Source of the DNA: Desulfobacteraceae bacterium
GTDB lineage: Bacteria; Desulfobacterota; Desulfobacteria; Desulfobacterales; Desulfosarcinaceae
NCBI GenBank assembly: GCA_013003715.1
Contig: JABDIN010000108.1
Span: 62,001-126,000, forward strand
Direction: 5' to 3'
DNA length: 64,000 nt
In this document: positions 1 to 9,570 of the stretch, one piece after another
Numbering within the stretch: the stretch's first letter is position 1
Layout of the letters: each line of letters opens with the position of its first letter
The notes under the pieces: generated by a model
Told to the model about the DNA's origin: nothing
Seen by the model: the letters and a program-made list of their open reading frames with translations, nothing else
Databases searched by the model: none
Translations under genes and position numbers: made by a program

Positions 1-2262
1 GATATCAACCCCCATCCCAACGCCGACAAATTGAACTGCTGTGACGTGGACACCGGCGACCGGACCTTTCCCGTGGTGTGCGGAGCGCCGAATGCCAGGC
101 TGAATGGTCTCTACCCGATGGCATTGCCGGGTACCCATCTACCCAATGGTATGGCCGTCCGGAAGAATAAAATACGCGGGGAAATATCCGAAGGAATGCT
201 ATGCAGCGAGGGAGAATTGAGTCTTGGACCTGATTTTTCCGGCCTGCTTGCCCTTGATTCGGGCCTGACCGCCGGTACCCGGCTGAACATCGCGCTCGAC
301 TATTCGGATCCGGTATTTGAAATCGGTCTCACCCCCAATCGACCGGATTGCCTGGGGATTATCGGTATCGCCAGGGAGGTGGCGGTAATCGAACAAACCG
401 GTCTGAAACAGCCCGAGATAGAACTGCCCGAAAGCACCGGGGATATCACGAAACTGACATCGGTTACCATCGAATCACCAGATCATTGCCCGCGATACGC
501 GGCCAGACTGGTTAAAAACCTCAGGGTCAAACCATCACCTTTCTGGCTTCAGGACAAATTGCTCTCCGTGGGATCACGGCCCATCAACAACCTGGTGGAC
601 ATTACCAATTTCGTCATGCTTGAAAGCGGGCAGCCATTGCATGCCTTTGATTTTGATCAACTGGAAGAGCGGCGCATCGTCGTGCGAACGGCAAGGGATG
701 GCGAAAAGTTCACTACCCTCGATCAGAAAGAACGAACACTAACCGATGAAACACTCATGATCTGTGATGGTGTGAAGCCGGTGGCCATCGGAGGGGTGAT
801 GGGCGGGTTGAATTCCGAGATAGAAGACACAACGACAAACGTGTTGATCGAAAGCGCCTATTTTTCACCGGCAAGCGTACGCAAGACGTCCAAAAAACTG
901 GGGTTGCCCACCGATGCCTCGCATCGGTTCGAGCGGGGCGTGGATCCGGCGGGCACCTTGTTCGCGCTCGACAGAGCCGCCCAGCTCATAACCGATCTCG
1001 GTGAAGGTGAATTGGTGGGCGGCACCATTGATGAAAAACATGAGTTGCCGGAATCCCCGGATATCCCCTTACGCGTGTCGTCGACAAACCGCGTGCTGGG
1101 CCTTGATCTCACTGCCGGACAAATGACCACCCATTTGTCGGGTATAGAGTTCGATGTCCGTGTACACGATGAAGACACGCTTATGGTCAAAGCCCCCTCT
1201 TTCAGGGGTGATGTTTCGCGGCCGGCGGATCTGATGGAGGAAATAGCAAGGTTATCGGGCTACGATAATATCCCCACCACCTTCCCCGAAATCCCGGCAA
1301 CGGCCGTAAAATCAGCGAAGATCCTTGAACATCGACGGGACATCTGCCGCCTTATGGCCGGCTTTGGATTTACCGAAGCCATCAACTACAGCTTCATACG
1401 GGCCGACGCCTGTGATCACCTCCGACTACCTGCTGCGGACAAACGCCGCCATGTGGTACGGGTGTTAAACCCCCTCTCCGAAGATCAATCGGTGATGCGG
1501 ACCTCTTTGGTGCCCGGTTTGCTCGAGACCGTTTCACGGAATCTGTCCCACCGGGCCAATACCATACGGATGTTTGAAACCGGACGTATATTCATCGGCA
1601 AGGGTGCTGACCAGCTGCCGACCGAATACGAGATTGTCGCCGGGATATGGACCGGCCGCCGCCGGGAGGATTTCTGGCAGGAGAAGAATACGGATTGCGA
1701 TTTTTTTGATCTTAAAGGGATCGTGGAGGCACTGATCACAGGGCTGAACGTGTCCGGCATCAATTTCACCGCACTTCCGGAGGCATCCTGCTCATACTAC
1801 CAAACCGGTCACACGGCCCGGATATCGGCTGGTGACCACCATATCGGCGTAATCGGCCGGATCTTACCCGCCGTATGTGATCATTTCGGTATAGATCAGC
1901 CGGTATTCATTTTCGAACTGGACCTGAATACTGTGTCGCCGCTGATTCCGGACTACAACCAATATGTGCCGTTGCCCAAATTTCCGGCAACCAGCCGCGA
2001 CGTCACGCTCATCGTGGATAAATCCAGCGAGACGGACAGGATACTCAATGCCGTGGTACAATTCGATGAGCCGCTGGTGGAAGATGTCAGACTATTTGAT
2101 GTTTTCGAGGGTGATCCCATCCAGGCCGGTAGAAAAAGTATTTCATTTCGAATCACGTACCGGTCTGCACGGGAAACACTACTGGACGAGTCCGTAAACA
2201 CGCTGCATAAAAAAATATCCGACAGGCTGCTCGCTCAATTTGACGCCGACCTGCCGGCATAG
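1..2262 (+). CDS. pheT: Phenylalanine--tRNA ligase beta subunit (5' partial)
   Basis: Beta chain of the alpha2-beta2 phenylalanyl-tRNA synthetase, which charges tRNA-Phe in the cytosol. The frame is open from base 1 and its first codons give PHPNADKL, typical of the N-terminal OB-type tRNA-binding domain, so the start lies upstream; about 753 residues remain of a usual ~800. In order follow the B3/4 domain (PINNLVDITNFV near residue 194), the B5 domain (SFRGDVSRPADLMEEIAR from about 400), the pseudo-catalytic core and the C-terminal FDX-ACB anticodon-binding domain (from about PKFPATSRDV). A TTG at base 31 is only an internal leucine, not a start. pheS is expected just upstream. The MerR-type gene follows after 131 bases. 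Identity is secure. Confidence 0.97.
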   Translation, partial: DINPHPNADKLNCCDVDTGDRTFPVVCGAPNARLNGLYPMALPGTHLPNGMAVRKNKIRGEISEGMLCSEGELSLGPDFSGLLALDSGLTAGTRLNIALDYSDPVFEIGLTPNRPDCLGIIGIAREVAVIEQTGLKQPEIELPESTGDITKLTSVTIESPDHCPRYAARLVKNLRVKPSPFWLQDKLLSVGSRPINNLVDITNFVMLESGQPLHAFDFDQLEERRIVVRTARDGEKFTTLDQKERTLTDETLMICDGVKPVAIGGVMGGLNSEIEDTTTNVLIESAYFSPASVRKTSKKLGLPTDASHRFERGVDPAGTLFALDRAAQLITDLGEGELVGGTIDEKHELPESPDIPLRVSSTNRVLGLDLTAGQMTTHLSGIEFDVRVHDEDTLMVKAPSFRGDVSRPADLMEEIARLSGYDNIPTTFPEIPATAVKSAKILEHRRDICRLMAGFGFTEAINYSFIRADACDHLRLPAADKRRHVVRVLNPLSEDQSVMRTSLVPGLLETVSRNLSHRANTIRMFETGRIFIGKGADQLPTEYEIVAGIWTGRRREDFWQEKNTDCDFFDLKGIVEALITGLNVSGINFTALPEASCSYYQTGHTARISAGDHHIGVIGRILPAVCDHFGIDQPVFIFELDLNTVSPLIPDYNQYVPLPKFPATSRDVTLIVDKSSETDRILNAVVQFDEPLVEDVRLFDVFEGDPIQAGRKSISFRITYRSARETLLDESVNTLHKKISDRLLAQFDADLPA

Positions 2263-2393
2263 CCGGGGGCTACCGGCAAATTGGCATTACGGATTTTCGA
2301 AAATCACAGCAGCGGCATTGACCTGAACTCTGATGTGCTGCAACCGATTCGCTTTAGGTATTCACGGACCTGCACCGGGTCCGTCACCCGACC

Positions 2394-2738
2394 ATGACTG
2401 ATCACAATGATATACCAGACAAACTATACTTCAAGATAGGGGAAGTAAGTGAAATCGCCGGTGTACCGGCCTACGTGCTCAGGTTCTGGGAATCCGAATT
2501 TCCAAAAATACGGCCGAAACGAACCGCATCGGGTCAGCGATTATATCGCCGGCGAGATATCGAAATGATTCTGACCATACGGTATCTCCTTCATGAAAAA
2601 AAATTCACCATCCGGGGGGCGAAACAGCACCTGAAAAACAAAAGGGCTGAAAAACCTGAGACCCTTCCCCGGGATTCCGCGGCAATGGTGGCGGAAATTC
2701 GTGGCGAACTGCAGGCACTACGAAAATTAGTTGAATAA
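2394..2738 (+). CDS. MerR family transcriptional regulator
   Basis: Small DNA-binding protein of 114 residues. Residues 9-75 form a MerR-type winged helix-turn-helix: [20 protein letters not shown] is the classic first helix-turn-helix and the wing includes [12 protein letters not shown]. The C-terminal part is short ([14 protein letters not shown]), enough for a dimerisation helix, and has no cysteines for metal sensing or effector domain. MerR-like genes of this size directly after pheT are common in delta-proteobacteria as far as I recall, but their targets are not established. It could be cotranscribed with pheT; the 131-base gap contains no clear terminator. The regulated genes cannot be named from sequence. 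Confidence 0.9.
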   Translation: MTDHNDIPDKLYFKIGEVSEIAGVPAYVLRFWESEFPKIRPKRTASGQRLYRRRDIEMILTIRYLLHEKKFTIRGAKQHLKNKRAEKPETLPRDSAAMVAEIRGELQALRKLVE

Positions 2739-2835
2739 TTCCGGATATTTATCTTGGAGTTTAAAAAATCAAGAACCAGCCCCGAAGCACTGACCTGCTG
2801 AGGATGAATACCTGCCCGAATTCGAATTTAACTTA

Positions 2836-2864
2836 TTGACATTTCTTAATCAATGTCCTATCAA
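2836..2864 (+). promoter_or_regulatory. Sigma-70 type promoter of the tRNA-Gly gene
   Basis: A perfect -35 hexamer TTGACA (2836-2841) is followed after exactly 17 bases by TATCAA (2859-2864, 4 of 6 to consensus). The predicted transcription start falls around 2871, a few bases before the mature tRNA 5' end at 2878. This promoter may also feed the rimP-nusA-infB operon downstream if the terminator at 3097 is read through. Confidence 0.6.
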
Positions 2865-2877
2865 TACCCTTTGAGAA

Positions 2878-2953
2878 GCGGGCATAGCTCAGTTGGTAGA
2901 GTACAAGCTTCCCAAGCTTGGTGTCGCGAGTTCGAATCTCGTTGCCCGCTCCA
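2878..2953 (+). tRNA. tRNA-Gly (anticodon CCC)
   Basis: A 76-base cloverleaf. The acceptor stem GCGGGCA pairs with TGCCCGC, followed by discriminator T and an encoded CCA. The D arm contains AGCTCAGTTGGTAGAG, the anticodon stem is CAAGC/GCTTG with loop TTCCCAA, giving anticodon CCC, and the T arm contains GTTCGAATC. It reads GGG glycine codons. The gene sits between the pheT-MerR pair and rimP, a position resembling the metY-rimP-nusA arrangement of enterobacteria but with a different tRNA. Confidence 0.95.
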
Positions 2954-3096
2954 ATTTGAGTCCTGTTTCGACTATTGTGAACAGTTGGATTGAGTGCTTT
3001 TATCTATGTCTAAACCTCTTTCATTCGTAAAGGCTATACTTATGAATTGAAGATATCTTTCGGTTGCATGAATAAGAGTGGCAGAGATAAAAGGAG

Positions 3097-3116
3097 CGGG
3101 CGTTTGCCCGTTTTTT
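3097..3116 (+). terminator. Intrinsic terminator between tRNA-Gly and rimP
   Basis: The stem CGGGC (3097-3101), loop GTTT and stem GCCCG (3106-3110) are followed by six T residues (3111-3116) and preceded by an A-rich stretch. It would end transcripts from the tRNA promoter or act as a partial terminator limiting read-through into rimP-nusA-infB. The stem is short at five pairs but GC only. Confidence 0.7.
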
Positions 3117-3142
3117 ATTTGTTTAAGAAGTAATGGAAAACC

Positions 3143-3682
3143 TTGAAAATAAAAAAGAAAAAGCCATCACCCAGCAAAGAGGTCCAACAAATCGGGGACA
3201 AAAAACGGGGGGTGGCATCGGCCGACATAATCCGGCTGGTCATCAATATCGCCGAACCACTGTGTACAAGCGCCGGGATGGAACTGGTGCACGTGGAATA
3301 CCAGCGGGAAGCCGGTGGACGCACCTTGCGGATATACCTGGATAAACCCGGCGGTGTTACACTGGACGATTGCGCTGTTTTCAGCCGCCAACTCAGTGAT
3401 TTACTGGATGTCGGGCTTGACACCGACCTCTCCTATCGGATGGAGGTATCATCACCCGGACCAGACAGACCATTGGGGAAACCGGCTGATTTCAAGCGGT
3501 TCAAGGGAAGCAAAGCCAGAATAAAAATGAAGGTGCCGGTGGATGGGAAGAAAACGTTTACCGGTCGAATCTTGGGAATCGAGGAAAACGAGATAGAACT
3601 ATCGGGAAGTTCGGGAACCATTCGAATCAAGTATGAAAGCATTAAAAAGGCACGGCTTGTCAACTACAATGGAGAGAACTGA
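3143..3682 (+). CDS. rimP: Ribosome maturation factor RimP
   Basis: RimP binds the small ribosomal subunit and assists its maturation in the cytosol. The core reads LVHVEYQREAGGRTLRIYLD, then the conserved VSSPGPDRPL turn near residue 105 and a C-terminal SH3-like barrel (KKTFTGRILGIEENEIELSG). The first ~23 residues (KIKKKKPSPSKE) are lysine-rich and unlike the family; the frame opens with TTG at 3143, while an in-frame GTG at 3212 would give a more usual length near 156. No strong ribosome site is visible for either, so the start is uncertain. Its stop TGA overlaps the nusA ATG by one base (TGATG), indicating translational coupling. Confidence 0.93.
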   Translation: MKIKKKKPSPSKEVQQIGDKKRGVASADIIRLVINIAEPLCTSAGMELVHVEYQREAGGRTLRIYLDKPGGVTLDDCAVFSRQLSDLLDVGLDTDLSYRMEVSSPGPDRPLGKPADFKRFKGSKARIKMKVPVDGKKTFTGRILGIEENEIELSGSSGTIRIKYESIKKARLVNYNGEN

Positions 3683-5130
3683 TGTTTATTTCAGACATTA
3701 AAAAAGTCGTAGAACAAGTAAGCCGCGATAAGGGAATCGATCGCGAAGTCCTTATCAAAGCGCTGGAAGAGGCATTGCAGTCCGCAGCAAGAAAAAGATT
3801 TGGCAACAATGTCGATATCGAAGCCCAGTACAATGAGGAAATCGGCGAAATCGAAGTCTTTCAGTTTAAAGAAGTTGTCGAAGTCATTACCGAACCCGAT
3901 ATCCAGATCGGTTTGGCGGAAGGGTTAAAACTCGATCCGGAATGTCAGCCCGGAGACAGCCTGGGCACCAAAATGGACGCCACCACATTTGGACGCATTG
4001 CCGCCCAGTCGGCCAAACAGGTTATTATCCAAAAACTCAAAGATGCGGAGAGGGACGCGGTATACGCCAATTTCATTGATCGAAAAGGCGAAATCATCAA
4101 TGGCATTGTCCAGCGTATCGACCGTGGAGATATCATCGTCAACCTTGGCATGACCGAAGCGATTGTACCTTCAAAGGAGCAGGTCCCACGGGAAGGTTAT
4201 CGACGTGGAGATCGTGTCCGCGCCTTGATTTATGATGTCCTCTACGAATCCCGGGGTCCGCAGATCATATTGTCCCGGACACACCCTGAGTTTTTAGTTT
4301 TATTGTTTAAAACGGAAGTGCCGGAAATCAGCGAAGGCATAGTGGAAATAAAAGGTGCGTCGCGTGAACCCGGCAGCCGGGCGAAGATCGCCGTATCCTC
4401 GAACGATTCCGACATTGATCCGGTTGGCGCCTGTGTGGGGATGAAAGGCAGCCGCGTTCAAAATGTGGTCCAGGAGCTCAGGGGCGAGAAAATCGATATT
4501 ATCCCCTGGCACGTGGACCCGGCCAAATTCGTTTGCAATGCACTGGCCCCGGCCGAAATATCCCGCGTGATCATCGATGAGGAAGACCGGTCCATGGAGG
4601 TCATCGTACCGGATGAATTTTTATCGGTCGCTATTGGTAAACGGGGCCAGAATGTACGCCTGGCCTCCAAACTCACGGGGTGGCATCTGGACGTCACCAG
4701 TGAGACGCGATACAGCGAAGAGATGAAAAGCGGTTACAATTCATTGATACAAGTGGATGGTGTCGGTGTCAGCACCGCGGATGCCTTGTACGAAGCCGGT
4801 TTCTATTCGGCGGAGGAGTTGGCGAAAGCCTCACCGGACGACCTGCTGCAGATCAGGGGCATCGGCAGTGAAACCGCCGGCAAGTTGATTGAAAACGCGA
4901 CGGTCTATTTGGAAACCGCCGCAACAGCGGAACCCGCAGAGGATACGCAAGTGCCGGCCGATGAGGCCGCAATGGAAGCGGACACTGCCTCTCCGAAAGA
5001 TGAAACCGCGACCACTCCGGTTGCTGCGAATCAACCGGCTGCTGATACCGGAGACGAGGACCAGCCTGCCGAACGCACACCTCCGGCAGCTGTTGGTGAA
5101 GCGGAAGATGAAATGCCCGACCGGGATTAA
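3682..5130 (+). CDS. nusA: Transcription termination/antitermination protein NusA
   Basis: NusA binds RNA polymerase and nascent RNA, modulating pausing, termination and antitermination. The 482 residues show the N-terminal polymerase-binding domain (1 to ~125), an S1 domain ([16 protein letters not shown] from about 140), two KH domains ([13 protein letters not shown] and [17 protein letters not shown]) and a helix-hairpin-helix module ([15 protein letters not shown] near 395). After about residue 409 comes a ~74-residue acidic, Ala/Pro/Glu-rich tail of low complexity, not part of the conserved fold. It lies between rimP and infB as in most bacteria, but no gene for the small RNA-binding protein RnpM (YlxR) lies between nusA and infB here. 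Confidence 0.97.
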   Translation: MFISDIKKVVEQVSRDKGIDREVLIKALEEALQSAARKRFGNNVDIEAQYNEEIGEIEVFQFKEVVEVITEPDIQIGLAEGLKLDPECQPGDSLGTKMDATTFGRIAAQSAKQVIIQKLKDAERDAVYANFIDRKGEIINGIVQRIDRGDIIVNLGMTEAIVPSKEQVPREGYRRGDRVRALIYDVLYESRGPQIILSRTHPEFLVLLFKTEVPEISEGIVEIKGASREPGSRAKIAVSSNDSDIDPVGACVGMKGSRVQNVVQELRGEKIDIIPWHVDPAKFVCNALAPAEISRVIIDEEDRSMEVIVPDEFLSVAIGKRGQNVRLASKLTGWHLDVTSETRYSEEMKSGYNSLIQVDGVGVSTADALYEAGFYSAEELAKASPDDLLQIRGIGSETAGKLIENATVYLETAATAEPAEDTQVPADEAAMEADTASPKDETATTPVAANQPAADTGDEDQPAERTPPAAVGEAEDEMPDRD

Positions 5131-5194
5131 GAGAGCTCATAGCGTGGTATGGAGCGGTACGGACGTCAATTCCAATGGCAATTAAGGGGGATGA

Positions 5195-7942
5195 ATGGCA
5201 AAGATCAGGATATATGAGCTTGCCAGGGATCTTAACATGACGAATAAGGACCTCCTGAAAGTAATTCGGGAGATGGAGATCGAAGTAAACAGTCATATGA
5301 GTTCCCTGGAAGACGAAATGGTTTCACGCATCAAGGCACAACTCCACGGTAAAAATGCACCTGGATTGGAGGAGACACGGGTACGTCCCACCGTAATCCG
5401 CCGCCGAAGAGTCGTGAAAGAGCCCCTGCCTGTCGAAACCGATGAAGCAGGTTCAGCCGTTGAATCAGCCCCGGAAACAGCCGAAACCCCCGACGAACAA
5501 CAAGCGGTTCCCGCCGAACCGGCTGTTGTTGAGGAAGGATCCACCGCCGTTCGGACTGCCAAAAAAACCGCCAAAGCCGAGGTGACGGCTGAAGCGGCAG
5601 TCGAACCGGTTCAAGGCACGGTTGAGGCCAAGGCGGGAAAAACAACGCCGGTGGATCTGCCCGCCGACGCCCCCGAAGTTGACGCGCTGAAAACTGTGGA
5701 CACCGTCCGGACCGAAGAGCAAGCGGCCGAAGATAAACCGAAAAAAGTGACCAAAAAGAAAGCGGCTGCAACCAAAGCCAAAAAGGCCAAGGGTGAGTCT
5801 CCGGCAAAAATCATCAAAATGGCGGAACCGGATCAGATCAAGGAGATTGTCGAGAAAAGGCAGGCAAAAGCGGAGCCTGCGGATACCCGCCCCGCACCAC
5901 GGAAACCAAGGCCGAAACGCGTGCCGCCGGGTGCCGTGAAACCTGCTGACATACCCATTGCCGACGCAACAGAGGCCAAGGGCAAGCGGAAGAAGGGTAA
6001 GAAAAAAGTCGAAGAGGAAACGCAGGACAAGCGTTTCTTTAAAAAGAAAATCACCTTTCGCCGCAAGGAAGTAGTGGAAGGCGTCGCTTTATACTCAGGT
6101 AAAAAACGATCCAAAAAAGGGAGAAAAGGCGCTAAAGCCAAAGCCGCGATGGGCGGTCAGAAAACACAAATCACGACGGCAAAGGCAATCAAGCGCCGAG
6201 TTAAAATCGATGATACCATCATGCTCTCCGAACTGGCGAAACGCATGGGTATTAAAGCCAATGAGATGATCGGAAAGCTCATGGGTATGGGTGTCATGGC
6301 CACGGTGAACCAGACCATCGATTTTGACACCGCGACCCTGGTGGCGGCGGAATTCGAATATGAAGTGGAACGCGCCTCTTTTGAGGAAGACACCTTTATA
6401 AAGATCGTGGCGGATGAGCCTGGGAAATTGAAAATCAGGCCGCCTGTGGTGACCATCATGGGTCACGTCGATCACGGGAAGACCTCTTTGCTGGATGTCA
6501 TTCGAAAGACACGGGTAACCGATTTCGAAGCCGGCGGCATTACGCAGCATATCGGCGCCTATCACGTGGAGACGAGCAAAGGCCGGATTGTGTTTCTGGA
6601 TACCCCCGGCCATGAGGCCTTTTCCGCCATGCGTTCACGAGGAGCCAAGGTAACGGATCTCGTGATACTGGTGGTTGCGGCCGACGACGGTGTTATGCCG
6701 CAGACGGTTGAAGCCATCAACCACGCCAAGGCATCGGAAGTGCCCATCATTGTCGCAATCAATAAAATCGACAAAGCCGGAGCTGATCCGGAGCGTGTGC
6801 AGCGGGAGCTGTCCGAAGTGGGCCTGGTGCCGGAAGATTGGGGCGGCGATGCCATCTTTGTGAAAGTGTCCGCCAAAATGAATGAAGGTATCGACGATTT
6901 GCTCGACATGATCCTTCTGCAGTCCGAGATGCTCGAACTTAAAGCCAATCCGGACAAGCTGGCCGTGGGCCATGTGGTGGAGGCGAAGCTTGATTCCGGC
7001 AGAGGTCCCGTCGCCACCGTATTGATCCAGGAAGGGACATTAAAAACCGGAGACCATGTCGTGTGCGGTCTTCACTATGGGAAGGTCCGTGCCTTGCTTG
7101 ATGACCGCGGCCAGCAGGTGGAATCTGCAACTCCGTCCATACCCGTGGAAATCGTGGGTCTTGCCGGTGTGCCGATGGCCGGCGACGAAATGGTGTCTCT
7201 GAACAATGAAAAAGACGCCAAACAGGTCAGCTTGCACCGGACGCAGAAACAGCGCGCCAAGGAATTGGCCAAAACCAGCCGCCTCAGCCTCGACAACTTG
7301 TTCGAACGCATGCAGGAAGGCGAAATCAAAGACCTGAACCTCATCATCAGGGCCGATGTCGAAGGCTCCATCGAAGCCCTTAAGGACTCCCTGATCAAAT
7401 TGTCCAATGAAGAAGTCAATATCAATGTGGTTCAAGCGGCAACCGGAACCATCACTGAAACGGATATCAACCTGGCTACGGTTTCCGACGCCATTATCAT
7501 CGGATTCAATGTCCGGCCGAATTCAAAGGTAACCGAACTGGCCAACGAAGAGCATGTGGATATCCGGTACCACAACATCATTTACAATGTGATCAAGGAA
7601 ATCAAGGACGCCATCGTCGGCATGATGGAATCCACTTATGAAGAAAATGTGCTGGGACGGGCGGAAGTACGCCAGACTTTCCATGTGCCGAAAATCGGTA
7701 CCATCGCCGGTTGCTATGTCACGGATGGAAAAATTGAACGCGGGCAGTTGTTGCGGCTGCTCCGGGACGGTATCGTCACCTATGAGGGGAAGGCATCATC
7801 CCTGAGGCGTTTCAAGGACGATGTAAAAGAGGTACAGAGCGGATATGAATGCGGCATCGGTATCGAAAACTATAACGATATCAAACTCGGCGATGTCATC
7901 GAATGCTATTATCTAGAGGAAATCAAACCGCAAATTAATTAA
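5195..7942 (+). CDS. infB: Translation initiation factor IF-2
   Basis: GTPase that places initiator tRNA on the 30S subunit and promotes subunit joining. The start ATG at 5195 follows AAGGGGG (5184-5190). Of 915 residues, the first ~50 form an IF2_N domain ([19 protein letters not shown]). Residues ~55-330 are a Lys/Ala/Glu/Pro-rich linker, and a second IF2_N-like domain begins near 343 ([20 protein letters not shown]). The G domain carries GHVDHGKTS (423-431), DTPGHEAF and NKID. Domains II, III and IV follow to the end. The TAA stop overlaps the ATG of the next gene by one base. Identity is certain. Confidence 0.98.
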   Translation: MAKIRIYELARDLNMTNKDLLKVIREMEIEVNSHMSSLEDEMVSRIKAQLHGKNAPGLEETRVRPTVIRRRRVVKEPLPVETDEAGSAVESAPETAETPDEQQAVPAEPAVVEEGSTAVRTAKKTAKAEVTAEAAVEPVQGTVEAKAGKTTPVDLPADAPEVDALKTVDTVRTEEQAAEDKPKKVTKKKAAATKAKKAKGESPAKIIKMAEPDQIKEIVEKRQAKAEPADTRPAPRKPRPKRVPPGAVKPADIPIADATEAKGKRKKGKKKVEEETQDKRFFKKKITFRRKEVVEGVALYSGKKRSKKGRKGAKAKAAMGGQKTQITTAKAIKRRVKIDDTIMLSELAKRMGIKANEMIGKLMGMGVMATVNQTIDFDTATLVAAEFEYEVERASFEEDTFIKIVADEPGKLKIRPPVVTIMGHVDHGKTSLLDVIRKTRVTDFEAGGITQHIGAYHVETSKGRIVFLDTPGHEAFSAMRSRGAKVTDLVILVVAADDGVMPQTVEAINHAKASEVPIIVAINKIDKAGADPERVQRELSEVGLVPEDWGGDAIFVKVSAKMNEGIDDLLDMILLQSEMLELKANPDKLAVGHVVEAKLDSGRGPVATVLIQEGTLKTGDHVVCGLHYGKVRALLDDRGQQVESATPSIPVEIVGLAGVPMAGDEMVSLNNEKDAKQVSLHRTQKQRAKELAKTSRLSLDNLFERMQEGEIKDLNLIIRADVEGSIEALKDSLIKLSNEEVNINVVQAATGTITETDINLATVSDAIIIGFNVRPNSKVTELANEEHVDIRYHNIIYNVIKEIKDAIVGMMESTYEENVLGRAEVRQTFHVPKIGTIAGCYVTDGKIERGQLLRLLRDGIVTYEGKASSLRRFKDDVKEVQSGYECGIGIENYNDIKLGDVIECYYLEEIKPQIN

Positions 7943-8235
7943 TGATCATGGTCGTAGGCATTGGGATAATTACGTTCAGATTGCATGACTGCCGCTCCTT
8001 GAAGGGTAAACGGAAGGTTGTCAAATCCATAATCAACCGCATCCGTAATAAATTCAATGCGTCAGTGGCTGAAGTGGCGTTCAATGATGTACACCAAAAA
8101 ACGCAAATCGGGTTTTCATTGGCCGGATCGGATCGCCAGTTGATCAATTCGAAAATCGATAAAATCTTTAACCTGGCGGACGCCATGGGACTGGCCGAAA
8201 TTACGGATACCGAATTGGAGATCATCAATCTATGA
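7942..8235 (+). CDS. DUF503 family protein (YlxP-like)
   Basis: A 97-residue protein of the DUF503/YlxP family, recognised by the N-terminal VGIGIITFRLHDCRSLKGKR and the KIDKIFNLAD region. The biochemical role of the family is unproven; its constant place between infB and rbfA suggests a link to ribosome assembly or translation. The ATG overlaps the infB stop (TAATG) and the stop overlaps the rbfA start region (8232-8235), so all three are translationally coupled. No membrane segment or signal peptide is present. Confidence 0.92.
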   Translation: MIMVVGIGIITFRLHDCRSLKGKRKVVKSIINRIRNKFNASVAEVAFNDVHQKTQIGFSLAGSDRQLINSKIDKIFNLADAMGLAEITDTELEIINL

Positions 8236-8594
8236 AACCGTTTTCCCGTTCGGATCGGGTCGGCGGACTGATCCAGAAAGTGCTGTCGGAATTGCTCCGC
8301 AAAGATATCCATGATCCCCGGATTGCAAATGCGACCATAACCGGCGTGAAAATGAGCCGGGATCTGAGAATCGCCAAAATTTACTACAGCATTTTCGGTG
8401 ATGAGAAAAGCCGGCAGGACGCCGCCGACGGATTCGAGAGCGCACGGGGATTTGTGAAGCGTTCACTGGCGCAGGAACTGGGCTTACGATATATGCCGGA
8501 TGTACGGTTTTTTTACGATGAATCCTTCGAATACGGCGCCCGGATCGAAAAACTGATCAAAGGTATAAAATCTGAAGATGAAACAAATAGTTAA
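8232..8594 (+). CDS. rbfA: 30S ribosome-binding factor RbfA
   Basis: RbfA is a KH-fold protein that binds immature 30S subunits and helps process the 5' end of 16S rRNA. At 120 residues it has family length. Typical stretches are the N-terminal RSDRVGGLIQKVLSELL and HDPRIANATITGVKMSRDLR, followed by the KIYYSIFG strand and the C-terminal LRYMPDVRFFYDES. It overlaps the upstream DUF503 gene by four bases and the downstream nrnA by 17 bases, supporting one operon. Nothing is unusual. Confidence 0.96.
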   Translation: MKPFSRSDRVGGLIQKVLSELLRKDIHDPRIANATITGVKMSRDLRIAKIYYSIFGDEKSRQDAADGFESARGFVKRSLAQELGLRYMPDVRFFYDESFEYGARIEKLIKGIKSEDETNS

Positions 8595-9570
8595 TCAGCT
8601 GAAAAAAAGCAATCGAATGCTGATTACATCCCATGAACACCCGGATGGCGATGCGATCGGCGCATTGCTTGCCTTGGGAATCGCTTTAGAGTCTCAGGGC
8701 AAACATGTCTCCCTCTACAATGAGAGCCCTATCCCGGCTGTCTATCGTTTTTTACCCTCAGTGCAAAAAGTCAAACGGGTAATCACGGATCCCGACACAT
8801 TCGATACCGTAACCGTCCTCGACTGCGGCGGTTTGCATCGTGTCGGCAAAGCCGCGGGGGCGATCCGGCAGATACCGCGGATCATCAATATCGATCATCA
8901 TGTGACCAACTCCAATTTCGGGCATTTCCAACTTATCGATACACGGGCGTGCGCCACCGCGGAAATTATCTATCGACTGATCAAGGCCATGGGCATCGGG
9001 TTGGACAAGGCGATGGCCACCGCGATTTACACCGGGATACTGACGGATACGGGTTCTTTTCGTTTTTCCAACACCAACCGCCTCTCTTTCAGTATCTGCG
9101 AAGAGATGATTTCCTTGGGTGTGAACCCTTCGGAAGTGGCCAGTCATGTTTACGGCACCTATTCACTGGGGCGGATAAAGCTCCTGAACCTGGCCCTGGA
9201 CTCCATTGAAATTTCAGCATCCGGCAAGGTCTCCATTATGACAGTGACCCAGAACATGCTGAAAGAAACCGGAACCCATGCCGAAGATGCCGACGGATTG
9301 ATAAATTACGCCCGGCGAATCCAGGATGTCCGCGTGGCGGCACTGATTCACGAGTTGGACAAAAGAAAGAAAGGCGACACCGGCCCCGTAAACTATCATG
9401 TGAGCCTGCGTAGCGATGGATCGGTGGATGTCGCCGCAATTGCCGCTCTTTTCGGAGGCGGCGGACATGCCAGTGCGGCAGGTTTCAGTATTACCTCAAC
9501 ACTGTTGGAACTGAAATCGAAGATTACTGAATTGTCCCAACGGTACCCGGAGCTATGCAACGTCAACTGA
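8578..9570 (+). CDS. nrnA: Bifunctional oligoribonuclease / PAP phosphatase NrnA (DHH family)
   Basis: DHH-DHHA1 phosphoesterase of 330 residues. Family members degrade short RNA oligomers and hydrolyse 3'-phosphoadenosine-5'-phosphate in the cytosol. Metal-binding motifs are visible: SHEHPDGDAIGALLAL near 20, TVLDCGG near 82 and NIDHHVTNSNFG (the DHH motif) near 105. The C-terminal DHHA1 domain ends with FGGGGHASAAGFSI, the substrate-binding glycine motif. The gene starts inside the end of rbfA and ends inside the start of truB, a common position for nrnA in this operon. Exact substrate preference cannot be read from sequence. Confidence 0.95.
   Translation: MKQIVNQLKKSNRMLITSHEHPDGDAIGALLALGIALESQGKHVSLYNESPIPAVYRFLPSVQKVKRVITDPDTFDTVTVLDCGGLHRVGKAAGAIRQIPRIINIDHHVTNSNFGHFQLIDTRACATAEIIYRLIKAMGIGLDKAMATAIYTGILTDTGSFRFSNTNRLSFSICEEMISLGVNPSEVASHVYGTYSLGRIKLLNLALDSIEISASGKVSIMTVTQNMLKETGTHAEDADGLINYARRIQDVRVAALIHELDKRKKGDTGPVNYHVSLRSDGSVDVAAIAALFGGGGHASAAGFSITSTLLELKSKITELSQRYPELCNVN

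Noticed and set aside
3133-3345. ATG 3133 frame as the start of rimP
   Set aside because: It is in a different frame and ends early; the RimP signature lies in the frame beginning at 3143.
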